This document shows, one piece after another, positions 34,815 through 44,621 of a stretch of 64,000 bases of DNA. The position numbers were made by a program, and so were the translations under genes. Each line of letters begins with the position of its first letter. The first letter of the stretch is position 1. This DNA comes from Megasphaera cerevisiae DSM 20462 (GTDB lineage: Bacteria; Bacillota; Negativicutes; Veillonellales; Megasphaeraceae): positions 1 through 64,000 of the forward strand of contig NZ_LEKT01000009.1 of the NCBI RefSeq assembly GCF_001045675.1. Reading direction: 5' to 3'. The notes under the pieces were generated by a model, which worked only from the letters and a program-made list of their open reading frames with translations, did not search any database and had not been told where the DNA came from.

Positions 34815-36938
34815 TCATGCTTTTTTCTTCCGGCTGCGGTCTGGCCGCTTCACCTTTCTGATATATCGTGCGGACGGCATATCTTCGCCCTGCATTTCTT
34901 TAGGCAATGTATCATCATGGCTCAAATCTGCCAACTGCTGACGCAGCGTTCCCAAACGATCCCGCAGCTCCGCCGCCTTTTCAAATTCAAGTCCTTTCGC
35001 CGCCGCCTTCATCTGCTGTGTTACCGTGTTGATTACTTTATGCAGTGCTTCCTTCGTCAGCTTTTCTCCACCGCCTTTATAAGAGACACTGTCTTCGGCG
35101 ATTTTTGTCAATTCAATGAGATCCACAACAGCCTTTTGGACAGACTTAGGTGTAATGTGATTCGTTTTATTATAAGCGTCCTGCACTTCCCGGCGACGTT
35201 TCGTTTCATCCATAGCTCGGAGCATCGAGCCTGTCATTCTATCAGCATACATAATAACCGTACCATGGACGTTGCGGGCTGCCCGGCCCATGGTTTGGAT
35301 AAGCGACGTATCTGACCGAAGAAAGCCTTCTTTATCGGCATCCAGGATTGCTACCAGGGATACCTCCGGCATGTCCAGACCTTCCCGGAGAAGATTGATC
35401 CCTACCAGCACGTCAAATACGCCGGCCCGCAGATCACGGATGATTTCAGCCCGCTCGATCGTAGCGATATCCGAATGAAGATAGCGCACGAGAATCCCCA
35501 TTTCTTTCAGGTAATCCGTCAAATCTTCTGCCATTTTTTTTGTCAGCGTAGTTACCAAAACCCGTTCGTGCCGTTCCATACGTTTACGAATCTCACCCAG
35601 CAAATCATCCATTTGTCCGGCAATAGGCCGCACTTCCACCTCTGGATCCAGCAGGCCTGTTGGCCGGATAATCTGCTGCGCCAGGTTGGTCTGCACACTC
35701 ATTTCATATTCTCCCGGCGTAGCGCTGACATAGACGATCTGATTGATCCGCTCTACAAATTCCTCAAACTTCAAAGGCCGGTTATCCAAGGCTGACGGCA
35801 GCCGGAAGCCGTATTCAATCAAGGATTCCTTCCGCGACCGATCACCGGCATACATAGCCCGCAGCTGCGGTAAGGTAACGTGAGATTCATCAATCATAAT
35901 AAGAAAATCATCGGGAAAATAATCGAGAAGCGTATATGGGGCCTGACCGGCAGTGCGTCCCGCCAAATGGCGGGAATAATTTTCGATGCCGGAGCAATAT
36001 CCCATTTCCTCCATCATTTCCATGTCATACCGAGTACGCTGTTCCAGTCGCTGTGCTTCCAAAAGGTGACCGCCGTCCCGCAGTTCCGTCAACTGCTGTT
36101 CGAGTTCCTTACGGATCGTGACAAGCGCCTTTTCCATTTTTTCCTTGGTCGTGACATAATGACTGGCCGGATAAATCGCCACATGCTTCCGTTCTGCAAT
36201 TATTTCGCCAGTAAGAATATCCACCTCTGTCAATCTGTCAATTTCATCTCCGAACATTTCGATACGGATGACGGAATTGTCATACGCCGCAGGCACGACT
36301 TCAATCGTATCGCCATGAACACGGAAAGTACCGCGCTGCAAATCCATATCATTGCGGGAATATTGAATATCCACCAGTTTATGGAGTATTTCTTCCTGTG
36401 TCTTTTCCTGCCCCAGGCGAAGCGATACAACCAATTCACTATAATCCTCCGGATCGCCCAAGCCATAAATACAGGATACAGACGCCACAATAATCACGTC
36501 ACGCCGTTCAAACAGACTCATCGTAGCCGAATGGCGCAGTTTATCAATTTCATCATTGATAGACGCATCCTTTTCAATATACGTATCCGTCGACGCAATA
36601 TACGCTTCCGGCTGATAATAATCATAGTAGCTGACAAAGTATCCCACCTCATTGTCAGGAAAAAAAGCTTTGAATTCGCTGCACAGCTGGGCAGCCAGCG
36701 TCTTATTGTGAGCGATGATCAGTGTCGGCTTCTGTACTGCCTCGATGACCTTAGCCATTGTAAACGTTTTGCCCGTACCCGTCGCTCCCAGAAGTACCTG
36801 CGCCCATTGGCCGGATCGAATACCGCCGGCCAGTGACTGAACGGCCTCAGGCTGATCTCCCATGGGCTGGTACGGCGCCACGACGCGAAACGGCGTTTCC
36901 ATATTATAATCTTTATTTAAATGGGATTGTATATCCAC
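34815..36938 (-). CDS. uvrB: Excinuclease ABC subunit UvrB
   Basis: UvrB is the helicase-like subunit handed to damaged DNA by UvrA. The 707 residues include Walker [17 protein letters not shown], the beta-hairpin region [20 protein letters not shown], the DExH-type box [14 protein letters not shown], helicase motif [14 protein letters not shown] and a C-terminal UVR motif ([18 protein letters not shown]) that binds UvrC. The GTG start has GGAGG 7 bases upstream. Its promoter carries a LexA-box-like palindrome. Confidence 0.98.
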   Translation of the reverse strand: MDIQSHLNKDYNMETPFRVVAPYQPMGDQPEAVQSLAGGIRSGQWAQVLLGATGTGKTFTMAKVIEAVQKPTLIIAHNKTLAAQLCSEFKAFFPDNEVGYFVSYYDYYQPEAYIASTDTYIEKDASINDEIDKLRHSATMSLFERRDVIIVASVSCIYGLGDPEDYSELVVSLRLGQEKTQEEILHKLVDIQYSRNDMDLQRGTFRVHGDTIEVVPAAYDNSVIRIEMFGDEIDRLTEVDILTGEIIAERKHVAIYPASHYVTTKEKMEKALVTIRKELEQQLTELRDGGHLLEAQRLEQRTRYDMEMMEEMGYCSGIENYSRHLAGRTAGQAPYTLLDYFPDDFLIMIDESHVTLPQLRAMYAGDRSRKESLIEYGFRLPSALDNRPLKFEEFVERINQIVYVSATPGEYEMSVQTNLAQQIIRPTGLLDPEVEVRPIAGQMDDLLGEIRKRMERHERVLVTTLTKKMAEDLTDYLKEMGILVRYLHSDIATIERAEIIRDLRAGVFDVLVGINLLREGLDMPEVSLVAILDADKEGFLRSDTSLIQTMGRAARNVHGTVIMYADRMTGSMLRAMDETKRRREVQDAYNKTNHITPKSVQKAVVDLIELTKIAEDSVSYKGGGEKLTKEALHKVINTVTQQMKAAAKGLEFEKAAELRDRLGTLRQQLADLSHDDTLPKEMQGEDMPSARYIRKVKRPDRSRKKKA

Positions 36939-36988
36939 TTCGCTGCCTCCCCCATATTCATTAAAAAATAACTATTATCGGTTACATT

Positions 36989-37017
36989 AGTATAGCATGG
37001 AACCAAACATATGTACA
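36989..37017 (-). promoter_or_regulatory. uvrB promoter with an SOS-box-like site
   Basis: On the minus strand TGTACA (37017-37012) and TATACT (36994-36989) are 17 bases apart. The segment 37017-37004 matches 11 of 14 positions of the Firmicutes LexA box CGAACATATGTTCG and overlaps the -35 region, where a bound repressor would block polymerase. Confidence 0.6.
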
Positions 37018-37141
37018 GATATAACTATGTGAAAAAATCCGTCGCATCTGCACGCTTATTTTTGTATATTCCCGCAGTGATTTTTCCGCTATGCAGCTGC
37101 TTAAAAGCCGCATCCCACCGTTTCGAAAAAATCGGACATAC

Positions 37142-37182
37142 AAAAACTGCCATACACCGTATGCTGCGTGTATGGCAGTTTT
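37142..37182 (-). terminator. Terminator after the cystine-type transporter gene
   Basis: AAAACTGCCATACAC (37143-37157) pairs perfectly with 37168-37182. On the minus strand the stem ends in a TTTTTG tract. The same stem can act in the other direction. Confidence 0.8.
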
Positions 37183-37220
37183 CTATGTAAAGCTCTCCCG
37201 CATGCAAAGAAAGATATGTT

Positions 37221-38645
37221 TTATTGTTTGTTATCTGTGTCCGTCTTTTTTGTCTGTAATCCTGCCTGCATATCCTGATAGGTATGTGCGTTAAGGGAAC
37301 CCATATATTTATCGACAATCAGCGCATTGGTAATTGCTCCGGCAACATTCAACAGTGTCCGGCCCATATCAATAAACGGGTCGATTGCTAAAATGGGACT
37401 GACTTTGACAAACTGTGCTCCCATGCCAACGCCAGACAGTCCTACAGACGCCGCCATGGTCGCTACGCCGGGAATCCCGGCAATACCGAGTGAGCCAATC
37501 GTAACAACGATAATCGTCATGACAATCAACGTAAAGTCAATAGGCTGTCCCGTCACGTTAGCCACATAGACAATCAACATAGACGGAAATACACCGGCGC
37601 AGCCTTGCATGCCGGCAGTGCAGCCAAAACCTGCAACAAAACTGGCCGTTCCTTGAGAAACACCGAGACGTTTTGTCAGCGTTTCCAGGGTCATCGGCAG
37701 GCACCCCAGCGAAGACCGGGAAGTAAATGCCAGCAGCAGAGCCGGATAGGACTTTTTCAAATGAGGCCACGGGTTAATTCCGTACAAGGCCAGCATAATC
37801 AGCTGAATAATAAATTGCAGAATCATAGCGGCATAAAGCACAATAATAAATTTTCCTACATCAAGAAGTCCGACCAGACCATGCTGCGCAATGGTATTCG
37901 CCAGCAGTGGAATTACGGCATACGGCATAAGATCCAAAATCAGCAGTGCCATATTGATAATGGCTTTGTACAGGCTGTTGATCAATTTATACAATGGTTC
38001 TGCCGTTTCTGCGTCTTCATAGTTGACCCACCAAATAGCGGCACCCAAAATAGCGGCAAAAATAACCATTCCGATGACATTATTATGAACCATGCTGTCC
38101 ACAAGATTTCCTGGAATAAGGCTGCGCAGCGTCGAAGCGACTGATACGATTTCCTTGGCTTTTGCCGCGCCGCTCTCAACGGCTATGCCCGCCCCAACCT
38201 GAAAGAGCATCCCCATAGCCGTTCCGACTACAGCCGCAATGGCTACCATCCCCATCGTCACGCCCACGCCGGCCTTGACCAATTTACTCATGGTCTGTCC
38301 GCCCTTCATGTTGATAACGACATGAACCATCGTAATAAGTACCAGAGGTACAACCAGCATTTTAATCAAATCCATAAAACCATTGCCAAATAACGCGTAC
38401 CAATTCGTTACCTCTTTGACAAATGTGATTTTCATCGGTTCCGGCGAAAATCCGATCATGGCCTGGATACTTAATCCTAACAGCAGACCTAAACCCGTAC
38501 CGATCATAACAACAACGGAAAAACTCATGTGCCGTTTTTTATACAAATAATAAATAAAACCAAAGAGCACTATCAGCACCGCCAAAAACAAAACGGTCCG
38601 CATATCGCTGATCATCAAAAACTGCCGTAAAAAGACACTTTCCAT
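37221..38645 (-). CDS. Na+-coupled L-cystine/dicarboxylate symporter (TcyP-like)
   Basis: This is a dicarboxylate/amino acid:cation symporter family protein of 474 residues with about ten hydrophobic helices. The long N-terminal helix before the charged loop (YYLYKKRHMSFSVVV), the block FMDLIKMLVVPLVLITMVHVV, the re-entrant serine-rich loop LAFTSRSSLGCLPMTLETL and the final GIAGIPGVATMAASV resemble B. subtilis TcyP (YhcL), an L-cystine importer. Substrate is an inference from that likeness. The ATG at 38645 follows GGGTGG by about 7 bases; an earlier ATG at 38675 lacks a ribosome-binding site. It is a single-gene unit. Confidence 0.85.
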   Translation of the reverse strand: MESVFLRQFLMISDMRTVLFLAVLIVLFGFIYYLYKKRHMSFSVVVMIGTGLGLLLGLSIQAMIGFSPEPMKITFVKEVTNWYALFGNGFMDLIKMLVVPLVLITMVHVVINMKGGQTMSKLVKAGVGVTMGMVAIAAVVGTAMGMLFQVGAGIAVESGAAKAKEIVSVASTLRSLIPGNLVDSMVHNNVIGMVIFAAILGAAIWWVNYEDAETAEPLYKLINSLYKAIINMALLILDLMPYAVIPLLANTIAQHGLVGLLDVGKFIIVLYAAMILQFIIQLIMLALYGINPWPHLKKSYPALLLAFTSRSSLGCLPMTLETLTKRLGVSQGTASFVAGFGCTAGMQGCAGVFPSMLIVYVANVTGQPIDFTLIVMTIIVVTIGSLGIAGIPGVATMAASVGLSGVGMGAQFVKVSPILAIDPFIDMGRTLLNVAGAITNALIVDKYMGSLNAHTYQDMQAGLQTKKTDTDNKQ

Positions 38646-38708
38646 ACTAAGACCACCCTTCAAACTATTCCGCATATGATAAATAATTGCAAATATTGCA
38701 TATAGAAA

Positions 38709-38737
38709 ACTATACCATTACACTTTCTTATCGTCAA
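38709..38737 (-). promoter_or_regulatory. Promoter of the cystine-type transporter
   Basis: On the minus strand TTGACG (38737-38732) and TATAGT (38714-38709) are 17 bases apart, with an extended TGG before the -10. The leader to the start codon is about 55 bases. Confidence 0.65.
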
Positions 38738-38775
38738 ATGTGCACTAATCAAACATACGATTCCTTATCCCGCAC

Positions 38776-38822
38776 AAAAAAGAAGTACGGTGAGTATATG
38801 GTGCCCACCGTACTTCTTTTTT
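38776..38822. terminator. Terminator after htpG
   Basis: The 17-base arms at 38776-38792 and 38806-38822 pair perfectly and carry A/T runs at both ends, so it can stop transcription from either side. On the minus strand it ends htpG. Confidence 0.85.
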
Positions 38823-38832
38823 GCAATCTATT

Positions 38833-40788
38833 TTATTTTGCCATCATTTCAGCAACTTTATTTGCAAAGGTGACAGGATCATCCGGCATAATCCCTTCCA
38901 GGAGAAGTGCCTGATCATACATCAACTTGCAGTAATCCTTGAATTCCGGCGCATCCTTGCCGGTTTCATGCACATGCTGCAACCTTTCAAAAAGGGCATG
39001 GTGCGGATTGATTTCCAAAATCCGTCTGGCCTTGAGCATCGGGTTATTTGCCGCTGCAAAGGCTTGTTCCATGGAAAGAGACGGCCCTGCCGCATCAGAT
39101 ACAAGGCATACGGCACCCGTTTTCAAGCGATTAGATAGCCGAACGTCGACTACTTTTCCATCCAAAAATTCCTTCATATCATTCAAAAGACCTTCATTAT
39201 TTTTAGTCAAGTCTTCATTTTTCTTCTTTTCTTCTTTAAATGCATCATCGTCGAGATCCAAATCCCCGCGGCTGATAGAGTGGAACTGTTTGCCATCATA
39301 TTCACGAATGGCTTCAACAGCAAATTCATCGACAGGATCTGTCATGCACAAGACTTCAATATCCTTATCGCGCAGCAATTCCATTTGAGGTAATCCATCA
39401 ATAGCCGCTTTATCTTTGCCCGTTGCATAGTAAATCTTCTTCTGCCCTTCCTTCATACGGCCTGCATATTCCTTGAGTGTGCAAAGCTTGCCGTCCTTTG
39501 AGGACGTGAACAGGATCAAATCCTTTAACTTTTCGACGTTATTTTCGCCGCTCATCATGCCGCTGTAAATCCCTATTTTCAAGGATTTACCATATTCGGC
39601 CCAGAATTTTTCATAGGCGTCCCGGTCTTTATCCAGCTTGCGAGTCAACGTCTTGAGAATATTTTTTTCCAAATTACGTCCCATAAGCTTCAATTCCCGG
39701 CTTTGCTGCAACAATTCCCGTGAAATGTTCAAGGATAAATCAGGTGAATCGACAAGGCCTTTGACAAAACGCAAATAATCCGGAAGCAGATCCTTGCATT
39801 TATCCATAATAAATACATGCCGCGAATACAGTTGAATGCCCGGTTCATAATCAGAATAATACAAGTTGAAGGGGGCACTGCCCGGAATAAACAGCAATGC
39901 CGTATATTCGACATTCCCTTCTACACGCGTATGGAAAATTTCCATGGGATCTTCCCATTCAAAAAATTGATGCTGGAAAAATTCTTTATATTCTTCTGGT
40001 TTAATATCTGATTTAGTACGCGTCCACAGAGGCTGCATGGAATTTAAAGTACGTGTTTCCACACGTTCTTCCTCTTTAGCATCTTCAATGGGCTTGCCGT
40101 CTTTGTCCTTTGGTTTTTCCTTTACCGTGAACTCCATGGTAATGGGATAACGAATATAATCCGAGTATTTTTTAACCAGGCTTTCAAGGGAATTTTTATC
40201 CGTATAGTTTTCTTCCGCATCACTGCCATAAAAACCTGTGCCTAAATGCAGGACAATCGTAGTACCATGCTTTGGCTTTTCGCATTCTTCCAAGCTGTAT
40301 TGACCATCTCCTGCCGATTCCCATTGGTATGCCTTAGTTTCTCCAGCTTTGCGTGTGACGACAGTCACGCTGTCGGCAACCATAAAGGCAGAATAAAAGC
40401 CAACACCAAACTGACCAATCATATCTTTATCTGTTACCTTTTCATCGGCTTCCTTCGTTTCTTTCAGCTTTTCCAGAAAAGCCTTCGTTCCTGATTTGGC
40501 AATGGTCCCCAAATCCTGAATGATTTCATCACGGTTCATGCCGATCCCGTTATCAGAAATCGTCAGCGTATGCGCAGCTTCATCCGGAGTCAGGTGAATT
40601 TCAAAATTCGTGTCTCCTTCCAATAATTCCCGATTGGTCAAGGATTGATAATGAAGTTTATCAATCGCATCCGAGGCATTGGAAATCAATTCCCGTAAAA
40701 AAATTTCATGATTCGTATAGATAGAATGGACCATCAAGTCCAACAACTGCTTCGTTTCTGCCTGAAATTCAAACATTTCTTTTGCCAT
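38833..40788 (-). CDS. htpG: Molecular chaperone HtpG (Hsp90)
   Basis: HtpG is a cytosolic ATP-dependent chaperone. The 651 residues show the GHKL ATPase motifs (ELISNASDAIDKLHY, LTISDNGIGMNRDEI, GQFGVGFYSAFMVAD, HGTTIVLHL), the middle domain with SPDLSLNISRELLQQ, and the C-terminal dimerisation domain. I chose the ATG at 40788, ten bases after AAAGGAG; the frame open to 40812 begins with a TTG inside that signal. A CIRCE operator lies in the leader, so HrcA should repress it. Confidence 0.96.
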   Translation of the reverse strand: MAKEMFEFQAETKQLLDLMVHSIYTNHEIFLRELISNASDAIDKLHYQSLTNRELLEGDTNFEIHLTPDEAAHTLTISDNGIGMNRDEIIQDLGTIAKSGTKAFLEKLKETKEADEKVTDKDMIGQFGVGFYSAFMVADSVTVVTRKAGETKAYQWESAGDGQYSLEECEKPKHGTTIVLHLGTGFYGSDAEENYTDKNSLESLVKKYSDYIRYPITMEFTVKEKPKDKDGKPIEDAKEEERVETRTLNSMQPLWTRTKSDIKPEEYKEFFQHQFFEWEDPMEIFHTRVEGNVEYTALLFIPGSAPFNLYYSDYEPGIQLYSRHVFIMDKCKDLLPDYLRFVKGLVDSPDLSLNISRELLQQSRELKLMGRNLEKNILKTLTRKLDKDRDAYEKFWAEYGKSLKIGIYSGMMSGENNVEKLKDLILFTSSKDGKLCTLKEYAGRMKEGQKKIYYATGKDKAAIDGLPQMELLRDKDIEVLCMTDPVDEFAVEAIREYDGKQFHSISRGDLDLDDDAFKEEKKKNEDLTKNNEGLLNDMKEFLDGKVVDVRLSNRLKTGAVCLVSDAAGPSLSMEQAFAAANNPMLKARRILEINPHHALFERLQHVHETGKDAPEFKDYCKLMYDQALLLEGIMPDDPVTFANKVAEMMAK

Positions 40789-40818
40789 GTCTAACAGTCT
40801 CCTTTTATTCAAGATATA

Positions 40819-40845
40819 TTAGCACTCCCTATCATCGAGTGCCAG
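40819..40845. promoter_or_regulatory. CIRCE operator for HrcA upstream of htpG
   Basis: TTAGCACTC (40819-40827), a 9-base spacer, then GAGTGCCAG (40837-40845). The CIRCE consensus is TTAGCACTC-N9-GAGTGCTAA; the left arm is perfect and the right arm matches 7 of 9. It sits between the promoter and the start codon of htpG. Confidence 0.85.
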
Positions 40846-40856
40846 TTCTCCTTTAT

Positions 40857-40884
40857 ATCATACAGCATAAAGTCAAATAGTCAA
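40857..40884 (-). promoter_or_regulatory. htpG promoter
   Basis: On the minus strand TTGACT (40884-40879) and TATGAT (40862-40857) are 16 bases apart. The CIRCE operator begins 11 bases downstream, covering the start of transcription. Confidence 0.55.
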
Positions 40885-41004
40885 GAGAAATTATATTTTT
40901 TTTGCCAGACACCTTCTTGGTTTGTGTTTTTCTATGTATATGCTAACAAACAGTTCTCCTTCAATGGCAACTATACCGATACAAATCAATACGATGACTT
41001 GTTA

Positions 41005-42516
41005 TTATTGATCAAATACACTCATGTCCAGACAATCAAAGCCGGTCAAAAGTTTCCTGACCTGTCCCGCAATATGTCTGCAGCCGCCGGGATGCTTGCT
41101 TTCTATATTCAGCGGCATATTCGGATCATGCAGAGACATACGAAGCAGCGCCCAGCCATCAGCAAAGACCAGTCGTGTACCTTCATACGATGGTTTGGCA
41201 ATGGCAATACCAGCCGCAGCCGCCCGCGCTTCAAACATGCGAAGAACCTCCGTCCCATATGCCTTGACATCATCGGTTCCTTTAATTTTCAATCGATATT
41301 CTTTGCTTTCAGCCGGTTGTTTTAACGCAGCAATCAGCGTGCCCAGAGACCTTCCTTCTTTTTTCGCCCAGGCGGCTGCAATCAGCAGCTTGACTGCTAA
41401 ATAGGCTCCATCGTCAAGATAATAATTTTCGCTCAGTGCTCCATGACCCGATGTTTCGATGGCCAGCGGCGATACGGTTTCGTTTTGATTCAAGCGAATA
41501 CATTCGTCAATAACATTTTTGTAGCCCCGCATATACCGGTGATGGATCAAATGCAGTTCATCCTGTAAAAATGTAGTCAATTCATCTGAGGTAACAGAGT
41601 CCGTCACAATCGTGCTGCCAGGATACGTTGGCGCCAGAATTGCCGCCATCATTGCAATCAGTGCATTTCGATCAATAGCCTTCCCATCGGGAAGAACCGC
41701 ACTCATGCGATCTACGTCCGTATCAAAAATAAGTCCCAGATCGGCATGATTGTCTAAGACAGCTTTACGAATAGCCGCCATGGCCTCTTTATTTTCCGGA
41801 TTGGGAATGTGATTGGGAAACATACCGTCCGGATCGAGGAATTGACTGCCTGACGTATCGGCTCCCAGCACAGCAAGCACTTTATCCGCAAAAAATCCGC
41901 CGCCGCCGTTTCCGGCATCCACAACAACATGCATCCCCGCCAGCGGCTTACTGTCAGGCGCAGCCTGCAGGCCTTCCCGTATTTTCCCGCATAAGTGCTT
42001 TGCATATATATCAATAATATTAATTTTCTGCACGCCTGCATTGCCACAGGATTGCGCCTTCATGCCGGAAGCACTCCGGAGTACTTCCGTAATATCTGCT
42101 TTTTCCAAACCGCCGCTTTTTGTAAAAAACTTTAATCCGTTACGGTTGTACGGCAGGTGGCTGGCCGTAATCATAATCGCTCCGTCCATATGGGTCTGCT
42201 CAAAAATAATCGACATAAACATGGCCGGTGTGGAGGCCAAGCCGCAATCGGCAGCTGCCGCCCCCTGCACACAAATACCTTCTAACACGGACTGTTTCAG
42301 CATGCCGGCAGAAATACGGGAGTCATGACCCACTGCAATCCGCAGGTTGCCCGGCTGTTTTCCTGTTTTTGCTGCCAAAAAACGGACAAAACCCGCAGCA
42401 ATACGATTCACGGCTTCGGGGAACAACGTAACCGGCTCTGAGGCGCCCCCCGCTACTGCTACGCCGCGGACATCGCTGCCGTTTTGCAATTTCATCATGT
42501 TATCATCCGTAATCAT
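41005..42516 (-). CDS. Phosphoglucomutase/phosphomannomutase family protein
   Basis: This alpha-D-phosphohexomutase interconverts sugar 1- and 6-phosphates. The 503 residues have the catalytic serine loop MITASHLPYNRNGLKFF, the metal loop FDTDVDRMSAV (Asp ligands), a sugar-binding loop (AIETSGHGALSEN) and a C-terminal domain (YEGTRLVFADGWALLRMSLHDP) that binds phosphate. It resembles the ManB/CpsG type. Whether it prefers glucose or mannose phosphate cannot be read from sequence alone. GGAGG lies 7 bases before the ATG. It follows the transketolase genes by 73 bases. Confidence 0.88.
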   Translation of the reverse strand: MITDDNMMKLQNGSDVRGVAVAGGASEPVTLFPEAVNRIAAGFVRFLAAKTGKQPGNLRIAVGHDSRISAGMLKQSVLEGICVQGAAAADCGLASTPAMFMSIIFEQTHMDGAIMITASHLPYNRNGLKFFTKSGGLEKADITEVLRSASGMKAQSCGNAGVQKINIIDIYAKHLCGKIREGLQAAPDSKPLAGMHVVVDAGNGGGGFFADKVLAVLGADTSGSQFLDPDGMFPNHIPNPENKEAMAAIRKAVLDNHADLGLIFDTDVDRMSAVLPDGKAIDRNALIAMMAAILAPTYPGSTIVTDSVTSDELTTFLQDELHLIHHRYMRGYKNVIDECIRLNQNETVSPLAIETSGHGALSENYYLDDGAYLAVKLLIAAAWAKKEGRSLGTLIAALKQPAESKEYRLKIKGTDDVKAYGTEVLRMFEARAAAAGIAIAKPSYEGTRLVFADGWALLRMSLHDPNMPLNIESKHPGGCRHIAGQVRKLLTGFDCLDMSVFDQ

Positions 42517-42556
42517 ATCATTTCCTCCCTATGCACTAAGTATGTATTTCCTTATA

Positions 42557-42585
42557 ATAATACTGAAAAACGCACCGAAAAACAA
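42557..42585 (-). promoter_or_regulatory. Possible promoter of the phosphohexomutase gene
   Basis: On the minus strand TTGTTT (42585-42580) and TATTAT (42562-42557) are 17 bases apart. The -35 is weak. Confidence 0.4.
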
Positions 42586-42589
42586 GCTG

Positions 42590-43523
42590 CTAAGATCGGA
42601 TTCCCAGCATAACATTTTCGACAATGTTCCGAGCCGTCAATCCATATTTTTCCAGTAGTTCACTTGCTGATCCCGATTCTCCGAACTGATCCTGTACGCC
42701 TACAAATGCCTGCCTTACCGGACATTGCCGCACCAATACTTCCGCCACTGCCGAACCGAGACCGCCAAGGACAGTATGTTCTTCGGCAGTAACGATAAAT
42801 CCTGTTTTTTTCGCAGCTGCCACAATCCCTGCCACATCAATAGGTTTAATCGTGTGCATATTGATGACCATGGCCTGTATCCCTCTGCTCTTCAGTATGT
42901 CTGCCGCTTCCAGGGCTTTATGCACCATAATTCCCGCAGCAATGATTGCCACATCCCTGCCTTCCCGAAGAATCTCGCTTTTACCCCATTGGAACCGATA
43001 ATCTGCTGCATGAATCTCTTCCACAGGATCCCGGCCCATACGTATATATACCGGCCCATCGTGAGCCACAGCCGCCTGAACGGCAGCCCGCCGTCTCTAT
43101 AGCGTCAGATGGGCTGATGACGGTCATATTAGGCAGACTGCGCATGATCGACATATCTTCAATAGCCTGATGTGTCGCCCCATCGGCACCTACAGTCAGG
43201 CCGGCATGGGTAACACAAATTTTGACATTCAAATTGGGCAGGCAGATCGAGTTGCGTATTTGTTCAAACGCCCGCCCTGCAGCAAATACGGCAAAAGTGC
43301 TGGCAATCGGTATTTTCCCGGCAGCCGCAAAACCGGCAGCCGTTCCCATCAAATCCTGTTCGGATATTCCCATATCAAAATACCGTCCCGGTGCTGCGGA
43401 TTTGAACGCGATTGATTTTGTTGAGCTTCCCAGATCCGCATCCAACACTACGATCCGGGGGTTCTTATATAATTCATGCTGTAAAATATGTCCGAATGCA
43501 GTTCGCATCGCAGTTCCCATCAT
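42590..43523 (-). pseudogene. Transketolase C-terminal subunit, frameshifted
   Basis: The first frame (from 43523) encodes the pyrimidine-binding domain: RTAFGHILQHELYKNPRIVV, FDMGISEQDLMGTAAGFAAA and DGATHQAIEDMSIMRSLPN, up to VISPSDAIET. Coding then continues in another frame (AAVQAAVAHDGPVYIRMGRD, through the transketolase C-terminal domain) to the stop at 42590. The two join perfectly if one of three G residues at 43087-43089 (minus strand GGCGGGC) is removed. The 5' gene is the matching N-terminal subunit, coupled by ATGA. A real mutation, an assembly error or strain variation are all possible; without a fix the enzyme should be inactive. Confidence 0.85.
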
Positions 43524-44338
43524 ACATTACCTCCCAGTTCCCCGAGCGCTTCTCTGCACTGTCTTACATCTGGAGCTTTACCATGCCAGGCAATTTCATT
43601 TTCCATAAAGGAAATTCCTTTTCCCTTGATTGTCTCCGCTACAATAACAGAAGGACAGCCTTTTGCATGTTTTGCCAAGACCAATGCGGATCGGATCGCA
43701 TCATAGTCATGACCATTGATTTCCAGAACGTTCCAGCCAAAAGATCGAAACTTATCAGCAATTGGCATGACCGACATGACATCTGTATTTGCGCCATCAA
43801 TCTGCAGCCCGTTATGGTCAATAAACAAAGTAAGATTATCCAGCTGGTACTGTGCTGCCGACATTGCGGCTTCCCAAATCTGCCCTTCCTGTATTTCCCC
43901 ATCGCCGGCGATGACATACACACGCCAATCAGCAGCATCGACTTTAGCAGACAGTGCCATTCCATTTGCCGCAGACAAACCTTGTCCTAACGATCCGGTC
44001 GACATGTCGATTCCCGGAGTCGTATTCATATCTGGATTTCCTTGCAGCATCGCGCCGCACTGCCGCAGCTTCCATAATTTTTCTTCCGAAAAAAAGCCCC
44101 GTGCCGCTAACGTAGCATATAATGCCGGCGCCGCATGTCCTTTGGATAGCACAAAACGATCCCGATTCTCCCAATGGGGTCGCGACGGATCCACGCGCAT
44201 TGTTTCAAAATATAATACTTGCAGCATATCCACAATGGACAAGGCACCGCCAGGATGTCCGGATCGCGCTTCCGTAATCATTTTCACAATATGCCGGCGA
44301 ACCTGTGCTGCATGATCCGCCAATTCTGTGTTTGTCAA
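43520..44338 (-). CDS. Transketolase N-terminal (thiamine pyrophosphate) subunit
   Basis: Split transketolases move two-carbon units between sugar phosphates. The 272 residues carry the first half: SGHPGGALSIVDMLQVLYFE, DRFVLSKGHAAPALYATLA, TGSLGQGLSAANGMAL and the diphosphate-binding motif VIAGDGEIQEGQIWEAAMSA followed by LTLFIDHNGLQIDG. The TTG start lies after GGAGAGG. It ends overlapping the next gene as ATGA. Its partner carries a frameshift, so the pair may not work as it stands. Confidence 0.92.
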   Translation of the reverse strand: MTNTELADHAAQVRRHIVKMITEARSGHPGGALSIVDMLQVLYFETMRVDPSRPHWENRDRFVLSKGHAAPALYATLAARGFFSEEKLWKLRQCGAMLQGNPDMNTTPGIDMSTGSLGQGLSAANGMALSAKVDAADWRVYVIAGDGEIQEGQIWEAAMSAAQYQLDNLTLFIDHNGLQIDGANTDVMSVMPIADKFRSFGWNVLEINGHDYDAIRSALVLAKHAKGCPSVIVAETIKGKGISFMENEIAWHGKAPDVRQCREALGELGGNV

Positions 44339-44376
44339 AATACCTCTCCTCCTTTATCACCTTTTCATGTTATTCT

Positions 44377-44385
44377 ATTATACCA
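44377..44385 (-). promoter_or_regulatory. Extended -10 promoter of the transketolase genes
   Basis: The minus strand reads TGGTATAAT, a consensus extended -10, about 40 bases before the start. No good -35 is seen. Confidence 0.5.
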
Positions 44386-44559
44386 TCTGCAGCGTATTTT
44401 ATTTATTAAAAATTGCGAGACACACAAAAAATATGCGCTTAAATCCATTTTCTGTGAATATAGACGGTCTTGCACTGCTGCAGTATTTTTTTCTATATTT
44501 TATGTAATATTAAACAGTCATTTTATCACTTCGTTTTTTTTCAGGTATGATAAAATCGC

Positions 44560-44588
44560 TTTACGCTGCCGGTAATCTATGCTAGACT
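44560..44588 (+). promoter_or_regulatory. Possible promoter of the Cof phosphatase gene
   Basis: TTTACG (44560-44565) and TAGACT (44583-44588) are 17 bases apart, with a TG two bases before the -10. Both boxes are imperfect. Confidence 0.4.
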
Positions 44589-44621
44589 AAGTCTATTCAA
44601 AACAAAGGAGAGATCGGTCCC

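Noticed and set aside
35880-36836. A 318-codon plus-strand frame opposite uvrB
   Set aside because: Antisense shadow of a strongly conserved gene, without start signals.
37025-37318. A 97-codon minus-strand frame after uvrB
   Set aside because: It overlaps the transporter gene end and its terminator in another frame and has no ribosome-binding site.
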